Source of the DNA: Panonychus citri
Lineage: Eukaryota; Arthropoda; Arachnida; Trombidiformes; Tetranychidae
Length of the DNA stretch: 64,000 nucleotides
Direction of reading: 5' to 3'
Assembly: GCF_014898815.1 (NCBI RefSeq)
Contig: NW_026515539.1
Span: forward strand, 1,612,001 to 1,676,000
The notes under the pieces are model-generated. The model made no database searches and was not told where the DNA came from. It saw nothing but the letters and a program-made list of their open reading frames with translations. Position numbers and translations under genes: made by a program. The first letter of the stretch is position 1; each line of letters opens with the position of its first letter. Below are positions 33,090 to 44,702 of the stretch, piece by piece.

Positions 33090-33833
33090 AAGAAAATGAG
33101 AGAGATAATTTTCTTTTCCAATTTCCCATATTCTTCGTTCCCTCTATTTCTCATCATTCTCTTACCTTTTTTTGGAAATACAGGACAAACTCTGCAAGTA
33201 CACTATTGAACTCTCAACAAACTTTTCTCTGCAAACTAATTGTCAAATCATCAAGAAGATGAATGTATCTCCAGGAACAAGGTTGACAAAATCAACAGAA
33301 CTACAGACAAAAAATTGACAAAAAACGTACAAAAAACACCCAACACAAATTAATGTTTTAGTCTAATTAATATCTTAAATTTTTGACCATTTTAGCCCAA
33401 TCATTGATTATGAAAACTCTTTGATCGGGGAAATCAATCAATCATTTTATCGAGACCATTATCACCACTCGACTCATTATTATCTTAAACAAATATTAAC
33501 ACATTATTATTACTATTATTATTAAGTTAATTAAACAATTTCCTATTTCACATTCAAAAATATGATGAAAAAGTAAAGAAAAAAAAAGTTAATTAATCTT
33601 GTCACTTACAACGATATTGTTTGATTACTATTTTACATTCAACTCGCGTTAATTGTTAATGTAACAAAGTATTAATATAATAGAAAACCCTAAAATAATA
33701 ATTGTCAGCAAATCTGATTACTGATTATTGAAATTGACTTAATCGTTTCAATCAAATCAAGATCAATATGGTTGAGAAATTAGATTGATTATCAATCGCT
33801 AACACATCGGATGAAAGGTAATAACGAAAATAC
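33090..33833. other. 3' flank of the GABPA gene
   Basis: AT-rich, with an apparent UTR and no ORF of note. It ends where copy 2 of the duplication begins. Confidence 0.45.
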
Positions 33834-34202
33834 AATTAAATCAACAATCACACACAATTCACAATTTTTTGATCATTTTTTTTGTTCTCTTTTAATTATT
33901 ACAATTATTTGTCTGTTTTAATCCAATTAAATGTTTTGATTTCATCAACAATCACCAATTTGTTAATTTACTTTATCGCGTCTCTAAAAATTCAACTCAA
34001 ATTTAATTCAAAACCACACCACACTACAGTCTCATGACAAAGACCAGCCCAGATTCCAATTAATCACAAGTTTTAATTATCTAATTATCGACATATGATT
34101 AAAACTATGAAATGAACTTGATTAACTTTTAATTTCCAAATGTGATTAGGAAGAGTTGATTTTCTTTTCCACTAGATGGCGATACTATTGACTAGAATTT
34201 CT
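33834..34202 (+). repeat. ~370-bp direct duplication, copy 2
   Basis: Same orientation and nearly the same text as 30954-31329. Differences are concentrated in the CA and T runs and around the TTCAATTCAATTC stretch. Contains TAGATGGC at 34173-34180. Together the copies bracket the whole GABPA gene. Confidence 0.85.
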
Positions 34203-34504
34203 CATTGGTCAACATTGAACATTCGTTTCTATGGTAAAGTTTTGTTGCTATTTCCGTTTGCTTTTTGTTTCCGTATTTAAATTTTTCATCAACTATTTAA
34301 ATTGATTGTTGTGAATTTTTGATGACAATTAATTGGTTAACATTCTCCAGGACAAGATTTAATTATTCTAAGTTTCGTTTATTCAATGTAACATAATTAT
34401 AATTTGGTTTAATTACCATGTGAATTTTGTTTCTGTTCTTTGGGAATTTTTTTCTCTTTCCCAATGAGTTTCTCAATGTTTCTTGTCCTCCATGTTCCTT
34501 TCAG

Positions 34505-34851
34505 ATGGTGAAAGATTTTGATGATTATATTATGTTTTCGCCAATTTCACGGCAATTAAAAGTAAGTTTATTTGACTTGATAGTAATTGTTTGATTTGTA
34601 AATTAGTTTGCATCTCATATTTGATTCTCTTTCAATGATGAAATGAAAAATTGCGTGAATTTCAATGATCGCAAATGTAAACTGATTTAATGAGGCTGAG
34701 ATTGAGAATCATTTTGAGAAATATTCTTTTCAAAAGAAAATGTTATCTTTTTAATTACAAACGTTTCTCATTAATTGCGTCTTCTCTAATTTTCTTTCAG
34801 AATTTTTCATCACTTTCATGGTTTGATGTGTTAATTGAGCTGTTCTCATGA
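34505..34851 (+). CDS. Possible tiny spliced ORF (35 residues)
   Basis: CCTTTCAG precedes an ATG at 34505. 57 bases (19 codons) run to AAA|GTAAGT at 34561, and TTTCTTTCAG at 34800 opens 17 further codons to TGA at 34851. The phases agree and the splice signals are good, but the peptide (MVKDFDDYIMFSP...) has no known features. It could be part of a longer transcript, or chance. Confidence 0.22.
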
Positions 34852-37276
34852 GACGTTGTTGGTTTGTGAGGGACGTAAATCTTACGACAAAATGGCTTCA
34901 TTTTCCAACCACTTGAACCATTCGCTTATTATTGAATCAATACCAAAGTTCAATATTTCTTTCTTTACATGGTTAAGATGGTCATAAGTTTGGAGATAAT
35001 TAATTTCACAAGAAAATTGTTACTCTCTCTCTCTCTCTCTCACGTTCATCTCAGGTGAATGGTTCCATGAGCTACAGGTTAAGGTGTATCTCTGACAGAG
35101 CTCATTTTCTTCATTAAATGTGATAGGAGGAGAATGAAGAGAAAGAAAAATTTAAGAAGCTGATAATTAATTAACTTTAAAACCAGTTTCATTAACCTGA
35201 AAACTACGTAATAATAATAAAGATACATTTCAATGAATTATCTCTATGGTGGATCATAATTTTGATCCCAGAATAAATCAATGAACCTGTTGGAATCTGA
35301 AAGTGATCTCATTCAATTGATAATCTTATTCAAAGGACAAATGAAATATCAATAGTTCAACTTATCTTCCGGATAATTTCATCTTTAATTCAAGGATTCA
35401 AGAAAATTTTCAATGCCAAAGAACTAAACCCAAATTGTGGACAAAGAAGCTCGTGTTGGTGAAATCGGGAATTTCCTTTCAGCCTTGAGGCTTTTCTATC
35501 CCATACTTTTCTCACAAAGTGTATAATCAAATTATTTTGATTTCAATTGTACCAAAAAGTATCTTAAATTGTTAGCTGATATAAGAAAGAAAACATGAAA
35601 ATTCTGATTGGTTCAAAAGTTCAGAAGAAAAAGAAGAAAATATTCTGGATGGATTTTCATGGAAAACATCAAAAGATTTGACAGTATCAAAGAATCTTTG
35701 ACTTGGAAACCTCATGATACCTGATGATGATGATGATGATGATGAGAGATCTTCAATGTCGATCAGAATTTCAATTTTTCTATTTGGGTGTATCATTAAC
35801 ATCTAATGGCAACCATAAAGATTTAAATTATCAATCAACGGAGGCCATTTTGGCAAGAATCAACAAAGAAAAACCAGATCGTGTTGGTTTTGGAAATAAT
35901 AATTTCTCACAATTATCTCATCTGATGATAATTCTTTATTCTAATATTAATCAACATGAATCCACTTCGTTTAGTTGTAACTTGTTTCCAAAGTGAAACT
36001 TGTGTTACCCTGAGGGAAGATGAATTTTCTTACAGATGAAAGAACTCACTTTTCATCATCTATTCCCTTGTAAAAGATTACACACTCTCCTTTTTTTTCT
36101 GGTCACTCTGATTCTCCAACCAACTCAAAGTCATTTTATTAATTATCCCCTAAACTAATTGTCAACTTACCACCATTACAATCAACTATTAACTCACCTT
36201 AAATTGTCATAATATTCAAGTTTCCACTCATCGTTATGTTGACTATACATATTTAGGAATGTGATGATCGTTTAATTTTTCACTGATTACATTGAAAACC
36301 TTGAGGCAATTAGATGATAATTACAATTCAAAACAAAAACAAAAATGACTTAATGTCTTGCGATTTTATTAACTCTAATTATCTCTTCTACTATTGCTTA
36401 CAATTTAGAGTAATGATTGAGTTGAATGGAAAAAGTTTCAGTGTTTAATTAAAGTAACGAATATAAAATTAATCTTATCCAATTCTCTAAATTAATTAAA
36501 TTCAATTCCATAAGAATCACAACAACTTAACTTACTAATTAAGATAATATTGGATCGTGTGAATGATTGAATTAATCAGTTAATCGGTTAATCATATTCA
36601 ACTCTAATTGTTGCTTATTTTGTCTGAGAATTAATTTTTTACTTTGGTAACAATTTAAATGATCATTTAATTTTGTATGATCATCTTTGATACTAATACA
36701 TAATTAGATTGATGTTTAATTTTGACATTTAAATGAATTGATTGATTAACCTGATTAGTAAATGATTCCCATGGTAAGATTGAAATATGATTTAATGAAA
36801 AGAAATTAACTGATTGGAGTTAATTTATATAATCGTTTTTGATTGTACAGATAAATTGTTTTTTTGTTCGATTTAATTTGATTATTTGAATGATGATATT
36901 AGTTGATTACATGAGAAGATGAAAGTTAATGATGATGTGACCATGATAAATAAATGAATTTGATTCGGTTGAGAATCAGTATAATCTGTTATGAAGATGA
37001 TGAAAGAAATTACGATTCGCTAGGTCACCTGAGGCGTAATTAGGGTTTTTGATGATGAAGATAAAGATGATGAGAAGAAGAAGATGAGTGAGTAAAATTG
37101 AAGAATGATTATCTTCCAATGGTCTAGGCCAATTTGAGGATTTTCGGGTTGAACCTCTTCTTTGATGGGTAACCTGTTTTCGTCAGTCAAATATCATCTC
37201 TGTTTATCTAATATCCATTTTCTTACCTTATTCTTCATCATCTTCATCATCTTCTCATCTTCTTCTCATCTTCTTT
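34852..37276. other. Gene-poor region
   Basis: Includes (CT)n near 35022-35042, ATG/ATC runs near 35724 and CATC-type low complexity near 37230-37290. ORFs at 35572 and 35724 are products of the ATG/ATC repeat. Nothing convincing. Confidence 0.45.
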
Positions 37277-37465
37277 TCATCTTCTTCCATTTTTCCATTG
37301 GCTCTGATTCCAATCCTCTGAGTATTCATGGTAAGCCCACTGGTTGAAAGCTCCTGGTGAATCAGGATTAGCCTCTGGGTAGTAGTTCTTTGCAAGATGA
37401 TAATGAAGATGATTAGGAAGATGAAGATGATGATCAAGTTGGGTGAGTTGGGAAGACAAAGTGGC
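37277..37465 (-). CDS. Possible terminal exon of an unknown minus-strand gene
   Basis: TTATCTTCCACAG on the minus strand is a strong acceptor and opens a frame at 37465. It encodes about 62 residues including YYPEANPDSPGAFNQWAYHE, rich in Trp, Tyr and Asn and not low-complexity. The frame also extends upstream to an ATG at 37549. The upstream half is His/Leu repeat. No family recognised and no partner exon found. Confidence 0.25.
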   Translation of the reverse strand, partial: ATLSSQLTQLDHHLHLPNHLHYHLAKNYYPEANPDSPGAFNQWAYHEYSEDWNQSQWKNGRR

Positions 37466-37654
37466 CTGTGGAAGATAAAATGAGAGAGAAGATGAAAAGA
37501 GAGAAACTTTTTTTTTGTAGTTTCGTTGTAAAGGATTCACTGGATTCATTTTAACTTTAAGTTTTCTGTGTGAAAGTTAATTTTAAATTGTGTCAACCAT
37601 TTGTTGGAGTTAATTGTCGTGTACATAATCAGTAGAACATTTTAATTAGCCAAA

Positions 37655-40600
37655 ATGATTAAACAAATTGTAAGCAAACGAATTCATTTCAATTTCAAGT
37701 AAACTTTTCCATAACAGGCAAACTTTTATTTCGATTCTTTAATTTAATTATTAATATTTCATCTTAATTTCTTATTCATAAAAAAGGTAATTAAGACTCT
37801 ACTGGTTTCTTTGTTACTGATTGACTTAACAAAGACAAATCCAGTTCCTGAGGATCCTTCAGTTGATTGGTCAACCCGAATCTCTGATAATATCGAATCA
37901 ATAATAAACATCAATGGACCAACTAAATTTAATTTCGATGATTCTTCAGGTAAATTACATGAAAATCAAAGTTGAACAATTAATTTTCTCCCTCAAATCA
38001 TCAAATTTGTCCCCGATCATCATTAAGATCAATTGTTCTGTTTTCTGTCTCACAAATTGTTTCAAATTGTTTTGTTTTTCTTCAAATTTCTTTTCAATGT
38101 CAACAAAAACTTGCAGAAGAAATTGATTCTTCATTCTCGAAACGTGAAGCATCTCCTGTTTCCGGTCCTTTGGATGCCCCATTGGGTTGGGGAGCTCGTA
38201 TTGAATCATCAGCATCAGCGGTCGATGTTGCACCAGCACCATCATCATCATCATCGCCTGGAACCGGAGCCATTGCTGCTGGAGGCGGAGGAGGAAGTGT
38301 AGGTGGAGTTGGAGGTGATAATAAACAGAAAGTTGATTGGGCTTTGAATCCAAATGGTGACAATAAAAAATTGTATTCTTCTAATGACACTCCTGATGTA
38401 ATTGAACAGAAAAAGGAGGAAACTCTTCCATTGGCACCAGAATCACCCAAACAATCAGAGTAAGTTCATATTGAGCAATTGATTTTTTTTCTCCTCTCAT
38501 TGATTGTGTGTCTCATTTTGTCTTCTCTCCCACAATTTAGTGAGTCCAATCCTGATCCATATAAGAACATTTTACCTGCAGTGTTGACAGGAAAACGACG
38601 ACTTGGTGAAGGTGATAAACCAGTCCAATCGTCATCATCATCATCATCATCTTCTTCTTCTTCTTCTTCATCTTCTTCATCCAGTGATTCCAATGGTGGT
38701 GATGTTTCACCAACAGTTTCCGATTCAAAGGAAAAAGTTTCACCTTCAGTTTTTTCATTGGTAGATAACAAGGGTCACTCAGTTGGTCAAGTTTACCCTT
38801 ACGATAAGCCCGTTGACCTTAAACCAAATGATGGTAAATCAGTTCCACAACATGTTTACACAGAAGATCAATTTCCCTCTGTGATCACAATTAAGGGTCG
38901 AGAGTATCTTGTCATTCCCCATAAAAGTAACACAGTCCGACCTTTGGCCACTCAAACTTTACCAGGGTCATCGTCATGGTTTTCAGAACCAGGTATGTGT
39001 CCAAAAGTTTGTTTTGAAAGTTTCGATTTCGAGAAAATTTTCTAAATTGTTCTAATCTCTTTTTGTTGATTGGTTTTCTTACAGTTTCTATTCAAAGTGG
39101 TCAATTTAGTTCACCATTTTTCCAGCCCAGTTCATCAGCTTACCAACCCATTCAAGTTGGACATGGATCTAAGTCAAATCAATCGTCACCACCAGCATCA
39201 GTCCCTTCAACTGTAGCCGAGGTTCCCAGCGGTGGACACCAAAAATTTGTCGCATCTTTTACTGGCGGGAATTATCCTGGTCAATCATATGAATTTGGTC
39301 ATCCATCATTCCCACAACATCCAGGGTCATCAAGTTTCACTTGGAAAAGTCGATATCCAATTTATCATTCTTCCGTTTTTACCAATCCAAATGTTCAACA
39401 ACAACAACAACAACAACCTCAGCAACAATTATCGTCACCTTCAGTTGGACAAATTTCACCAAACTCAATTCCAAGCGTTTTCTCGAGTTTCTTTCCCCAC
39501 TATGGTCAATATCCATCATCTTCCTCTCAACCAGTGAACAAAAATTTCCAATTTTTCACTCCACCTTCTCACACAGTTTCCATTTCCTCAGTTGGTGGCC
39601 CATCAGCCCCTCAGGGTGACAAAGTAGTCGTATCATCATCTCCCTCTTTTATTTCAACCTCAGGATCTTCCGTTGCTGCCTCACCTCAAGGTGAAATCAA
39701 AGGTAATCCAACCTTTGTTTCCGATCCATCATTTTCACCTAAGCTACAAGAATCTGTTCAATCATCTTCATCAATCGTTGGAGGAGGTGGAGGAGGAAGT
39801 GGTGTCACCGGATCCGCTCAGCAAGAGTCTTTTGTTACCAAACCACTTAAACCAGAATCCAATCTTCATGCACCACCACAAATCCCAACTTGGAGTCCTT
39901 TGGTTTCTCGGTGGTTGCTGGAAGTTATCCCGTTCAATCATCTTCCCCATCGGTCTCTGGATCTCTACCATCATCATCATCATCATCAGCATCTCATTCA
40001 TCTTCATCTTCAACCTCTTCCACAAAGACTCACGTCGAGTCACCAGCCACCGTAACTGTGGACACTAAATTTCCTCACCAATCATTTTCACCTTCTTCAG
40101 GTAACAATGGAGTCAAAGGGGGTTCATCTTCACCCTCATCTTCCGAATCATTATCTCCATCAGTTACAATTGGATCTTTCAATGTAGACTCAGCAGCAGA
40201 TCAAACTGTCGCAAAGGGTCAACCTCAACCTCAACCCCAACAGCAATACCAACAACAAGGTGGTGTTGCCGGTGAAACCCTTGTGCCAACAACAACATAC
40301 GATGCTAAGAATCAATTTATATCAAATACTCCCTTCTTATCATCATCAGGATATTTTGTATCATCTCCATCAGTTAATCAAGTTTCTTCAACCTCTGGTT
40401 ATTCAACTTCCTCTTCTTCCGTTTCATCATCTTCATCACCTCAATCTCCATCCTCACCTGGTTCACCATTTATCCCACAATTAGAATTCACTGATCAACG
40501 ACAATTTTTCGCTCCACCCTGGCAATCATCAGGCTACAATTATCCACTTCCAGCCTCATCACCATCACCTTATTATGATCCCGTTAATCCAGTAACACCT

Positions 40601-40708
40601 TCTTGGGATTATCCTTTTTATCATCATCACCGAGAAGCCTTTTACAGCCAGAAAACCTTAAATCAACCAGAATTTGATCTTAATCATATTCCTCAGCAAA
40701 GATTTTAA
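37655..40708 (+). CDS. Secreted Ser/Pro/Gln-rich protein with a one-base frame break
   Basis: Exons 37655-37669, 37787-37949, 38117-38459, 38541-38992 and 39085-40708 join in phase. The 15-base first exon completes a clean signal peptide (MIKQIVIKTLLVSLLLIDL). The mature protein, about 840 residues, is dominated by Ser, Pro, Gln, Gly and Val, with long Ser runs, a Gly-rich block (GGGGGSVGGVGG) and no Cys-rich or enzymatic domain. It looks like an extracellular matrix, cuticle or silk-type protein, though no family is assigned. Near 39898-39903 the frame shifts from the one open since 39085 to the one that stays open to 40708. Composition continues across the break, which fits loss of one T in a T run. 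It may be a real mutation or an assembly error. Confidence 0.66.
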
Positions 40709-41455
40709 GATGATCACCTTTTGCTACAATTAAATAGGTAAACAAAATGGTCAATTTGAATTACGATTAATTTAAATGTTTTCCAATCAAATTAATTGTT
40801 CCTTTTCTTTCTGATTTTCTAGACTGTTAAACACCAGGATGATTAATGACAATCAACAAAACGTAACAAAGACAATTAAACGGCATTGGTTATGATTAAC
40901 AATAAGCTTGATTTGTTTTTCATCAGTTAATCAGAAACTAAATCACCAAGATTAATGATCAATCATTGAAATCTCAAAACTTTTTCAATACCTTTTTTTT
41001 AAAGTAACAATTTAAATCTAATAATTGTAATCCAGTGATCAACAATTAAACAAAAATCACTGTAGATTTGATAACAATTGTTTTAATTGTTCATAAACTA
41101 ATCTGTATGTCACAATAATCATTAACCAAAAGTGATTTAATTGTCAGACAATAAAAACAGTGATGATAAATCAATTAATCAAACACAAAAAACGGGGAAA
41201 AACTTGAGTTTAAAACTTACCAATGAGAGTGAATTAAATAGTAATTAACTTAAATGAATTAATTTACACTTGAATGGATAAGGTGAGTCACACAATTAAC
41301 GGAAACAATTAGAATTAGTAAAAAATAAAACAAGTAATTAAAAGAAATACCAATAAATTGAACAATTTCAAGGATTTGACTCTAATTAAAATCAGGTAAC
41401 TTTAAATTGTTTCAAGGTGTTGATAGTTAATTAAAGGTAAACTTTTGTTGACTGA
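40709..41455. other. Convergent intergenic region
   Basis: 3' flanks of the plus-strand secreted-protein gene and the minus-strand TMEM272-like gene. AT-rich; nothing else seen. Confidence 0.45.
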
Positions 41456-42856
41456 TTAGTTGATTAATTGATCACAATCAGTAGCACAACGAGCTGGTTT
41501 CCATAGGATAAAACAACAACCCAATATGATTGCAATCAAGATGAAGAGACACAATAATCCAATTAAATAAATTATCCAAGAGGCGAAATTGTAAATTACC
41601 GGTGAACAGAAATCAGCTGAATTAGAATCCGAGTTAATTGTTGGATGTTTAAAGATGATTACAGTTAAATAGATGATTAAAATTGTTGTAATTAGATTAA
41701 GGATGAAGCTGAATGTTGATAAATGTGAGGATATTGTTGATTCTGATGAACTATTTGGACCAACAATTGATTGATTGTCGTTTCCAATGATATATAAATT
41801 ACGGATATGATCAAGTACGTTGACAATATTGTTAATTGTTGTCACTATGCCCATGAAGATCAGTAGACCAGGTAGTTCAGGTATTAAAGGGCAATCAGTA
41901 CGATAGATGAAACCTAATTATTGTCAAATGATTTAGTTAATTGTTGATGAAAAAAATAAACTTTCTTTCCAATTCTTACCAAATACAATCATTGCCAAGG
42001 GTAAAAATATAACTCCGGCCCAACAGCTTATCCATAATACTTATGGAAACAATTAGTTGATTTGAAGAGAAACAAATTTTTTCAATGATTAGTTGATTAA
42101 CTAATTAGTTGCTCGATTCCTTACCTGAGGCAATAATTACAGAGACAAATGAAAGTTTATGAAACATTGTCTTCTCGTCACTTTGTTTGTATTCAGTGTA
42201 AAGGTTAACAATGGATCGATGGGAAAAAGCTGATTTATCGAGGAGATTACGACCTGTAGATGGAAACATTGGTTATTCGGTAACAATTAACTAATTGGGT
42301 TTGAAAAAATGTTGAAAAAATTAATTCCTTTGATTAATTGTAATCACTTTTCCCAATTGTCAATCGAAAGCAAAGATTGACCATAGATAGACAATCGTTT
42401 GATTTACAATTCAACAATTTGGTTAACTGATTCATCTGAATCAAGGTTAATGAATTACTTGTTGTGAATCGTTGATTTAATAACTAACATATGATTTGTA
42501 ATCAACTGTAATTACAAGATTAGATAGTGTTGATTGTTGGTAATGAAAAGAGTTGTAAATTGATTACCTGTTGATAAAATTGATCCTTTGGCGGAATCAC
42601 TTCCATCATCACTGATAAGTTTATGATATAATTGTGATTTCCTATCAAATTTGGACTGATTTGAATTAGAAGCAGTTGATTTAATTGGTATTCCAGTGTC
42701 AACAACAAATTCACCAGAATCTATTGAACTAGTTACACTTAAATTACTTCCCGATGGATCGTAATTAACTTGATTCCGTTGGTCACTTGACCCAATCAAT
42801 TGATAACTTGATGGTTTGGATCCAACAATTGAAGATGATGTATCCCCAGTGTCCAT
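41456..42856 (-). CDS. Four-pass membrane protein, TMEM272-like
   Basis: Four exons (42568-42856, 42125-42253, 41980-42039, 41456-41913) join in frame to 311 residues. A polar, Ser/Asp-rich cytoplasmic-type N-terminus (~120 residues) is followed by four hydrophobic segments. The first pair flanks a short loop with YRTDCPLIPELPGLL. The third contains FILNLITTILIIYLTVIIF and the fourth IIYLIGLLCLFILIAIILG. A Cys-rich end (CCFILWKPARCATDCD) follows. The conserved CP-x-IP-x-L segment after the second span is what suggests the TMEM272-like family, whose function is unknown. The membrane topology is seen directly; the family call is moderate. Confidence 0.65.
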
Positions 42857-44702
42857 ATTGTGTTATAACAATCAACAAATTGGTAACTGATTCCATCAAC
42901 AATCAAAGTAATAACAAAACAATAAAAATAAAATGATTACATTAAATCACATGGACAAAAATCAACACATTGTTTATGACTTTCACTATGAGCAACCAAT
43001 CATAAAGGACATCATCATCATCATCATGGAAACATCATCATCCTAATCATCACAATTATCATCATAATTGCCTTGAATAAATCATAATTGTCTTATGGCG
43101 TTTTTAATTTCAACTTACTCACCAAGGACTCGACGATAATAATGTTTGAATACAGGAAACTTATTGAGAACGAGAAATTTTTTATTCTAATTTGATTACT
43201 TTCTGTTGTTTAATTGTTACTGTAAATTTAACTAATGAGTGTTACTGGTTGTTGGTTAACTAACCTAATTTAACTCGGATTGATTGAAACAACTGAATGA
43301 AAGAGAGATTGATAAATATATAAATCAACAGTAGCAACTGATTAACAAATTTAACTGTTTTCCGACAAGAATCAATGTTGTGGATTGATGAATCTGGTTA
43401 ATTGTTAACGATGATTAAAAGTTTTACCTTCACAATTAGAAGGTTGTGTTTAGTTAGTTTGTTGTTTCAATGTCTTTGGATTTAATCAACGAAAGTTAAT
43501 TAAACACCTTTTTCCAGGTGATTGACAATCGTAATGATTGTTCAACTAGATTGATAACGAATCAGCCAGAAAATTAGTTAATTGTTGTGGTTAAAATTTG
43601 ACTCTTTTAATGTTCATCTATCAACTTACTCAGGTTGAAATATGGTTTAATTGTAATTCATATCAAACGAAAATCAATCAATTTAATTGGATTGATGTTA
43701 CATTTGTCTTCAGTTTAATTAATGATTAACTTTTTCTCTGTAATTAATATAAAATACAAAAAGCACAATATGAAGCACAATTTAAATTATGAGATTGATG
43801 AGCATTAAATTACTAACGTAATCAAACTGATTGCATTAGATTAAATTGATGAATATGAATAAGACCAGAAAAAAGGTGAAAGTTGCCGAAAAAAAAACGA
43901 AACAATCAGCTTAATTGTGACACTAATAACATTTTTACATGACATTAAGCTGAATGAATGAAAATTGGTTACAATTAAGGGAAAACAAAAATCGTCTTCA
44001 AACTGGTCAACTAAAATCATTGATTGTAAACAATTTTCCCGAAGTTAATTGTTGCCTCTTGGTGTAATCTTCATTTTGATTGGGATGTTTTTCCAATTTC
44101 TGTTATTTAGTGTGTCTAGTGAGTGTCCGTTAGTTGGATTGGTAATAAATATAATCTGTAAATCACGAATATGATTAAGATGAAAAGTAGAATGAGAGAT
44201 TTTTTTTTCTTCTTCTTCTTTGATCTTCTCTTGGTGAAAATCACATCAATTAGAGGATATTAAGATTGAGAGACAGGATCAAGTTTATCATGAGAAAAAA
44301 AAGTTATTATAATTGTCCATATAATCAGCAATGATAATTATTGACCAACACTCGAGGGTAAATTGTAAAAAGTGGTCATCTTCATATTCCAATTGATTGT
44401 TGATTATTTTACTCAATGGTTTTTAGATAAATTTTGATGATCTGTTTACGATGATGAGGATGATAAACATTTTTGACGTTCCTTGTTGATCCTCTTTCGT
44501 GAATCTTAATCTTTTATGTGATGGACAATTAGCCGAGTCATAAATTAAACATCAAGATCTAAGAATATGTAATAAAGATAAAAAAAATATGATTAGCTAA
44601 ATGATAAAGAAAAACTCAGGTAATAATAATTTTGGATCTTCAGTACAATTAGTAAATTGTAGTTTATGTAAATTTACCTTTACTGTCAATGGATTTTAAT
44701 TG
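42857..44702. other. Intergenic between the TMEM272-like gene and nord
   Basis: AT-rich, with CATCAT runs near 43010-43040. It should hold the promoter of the minus-strand TMEM272-like gene and the 3' UTR of nord. No gene seen. Confidence 0.45.

Noticed and set aside
35572..35996. ORFs with poly-Met or poly-Ser starts
   Set aside because: Generated by an ATG/ATC microsatellite; no conserved feature.
38033..40484. Leu/His-rich and other ORFs over the Ser-rich secreted gene
   Set aside because: Alternative-frame shadows of TCA/CAT repeats; the phased exon chain explains the region.
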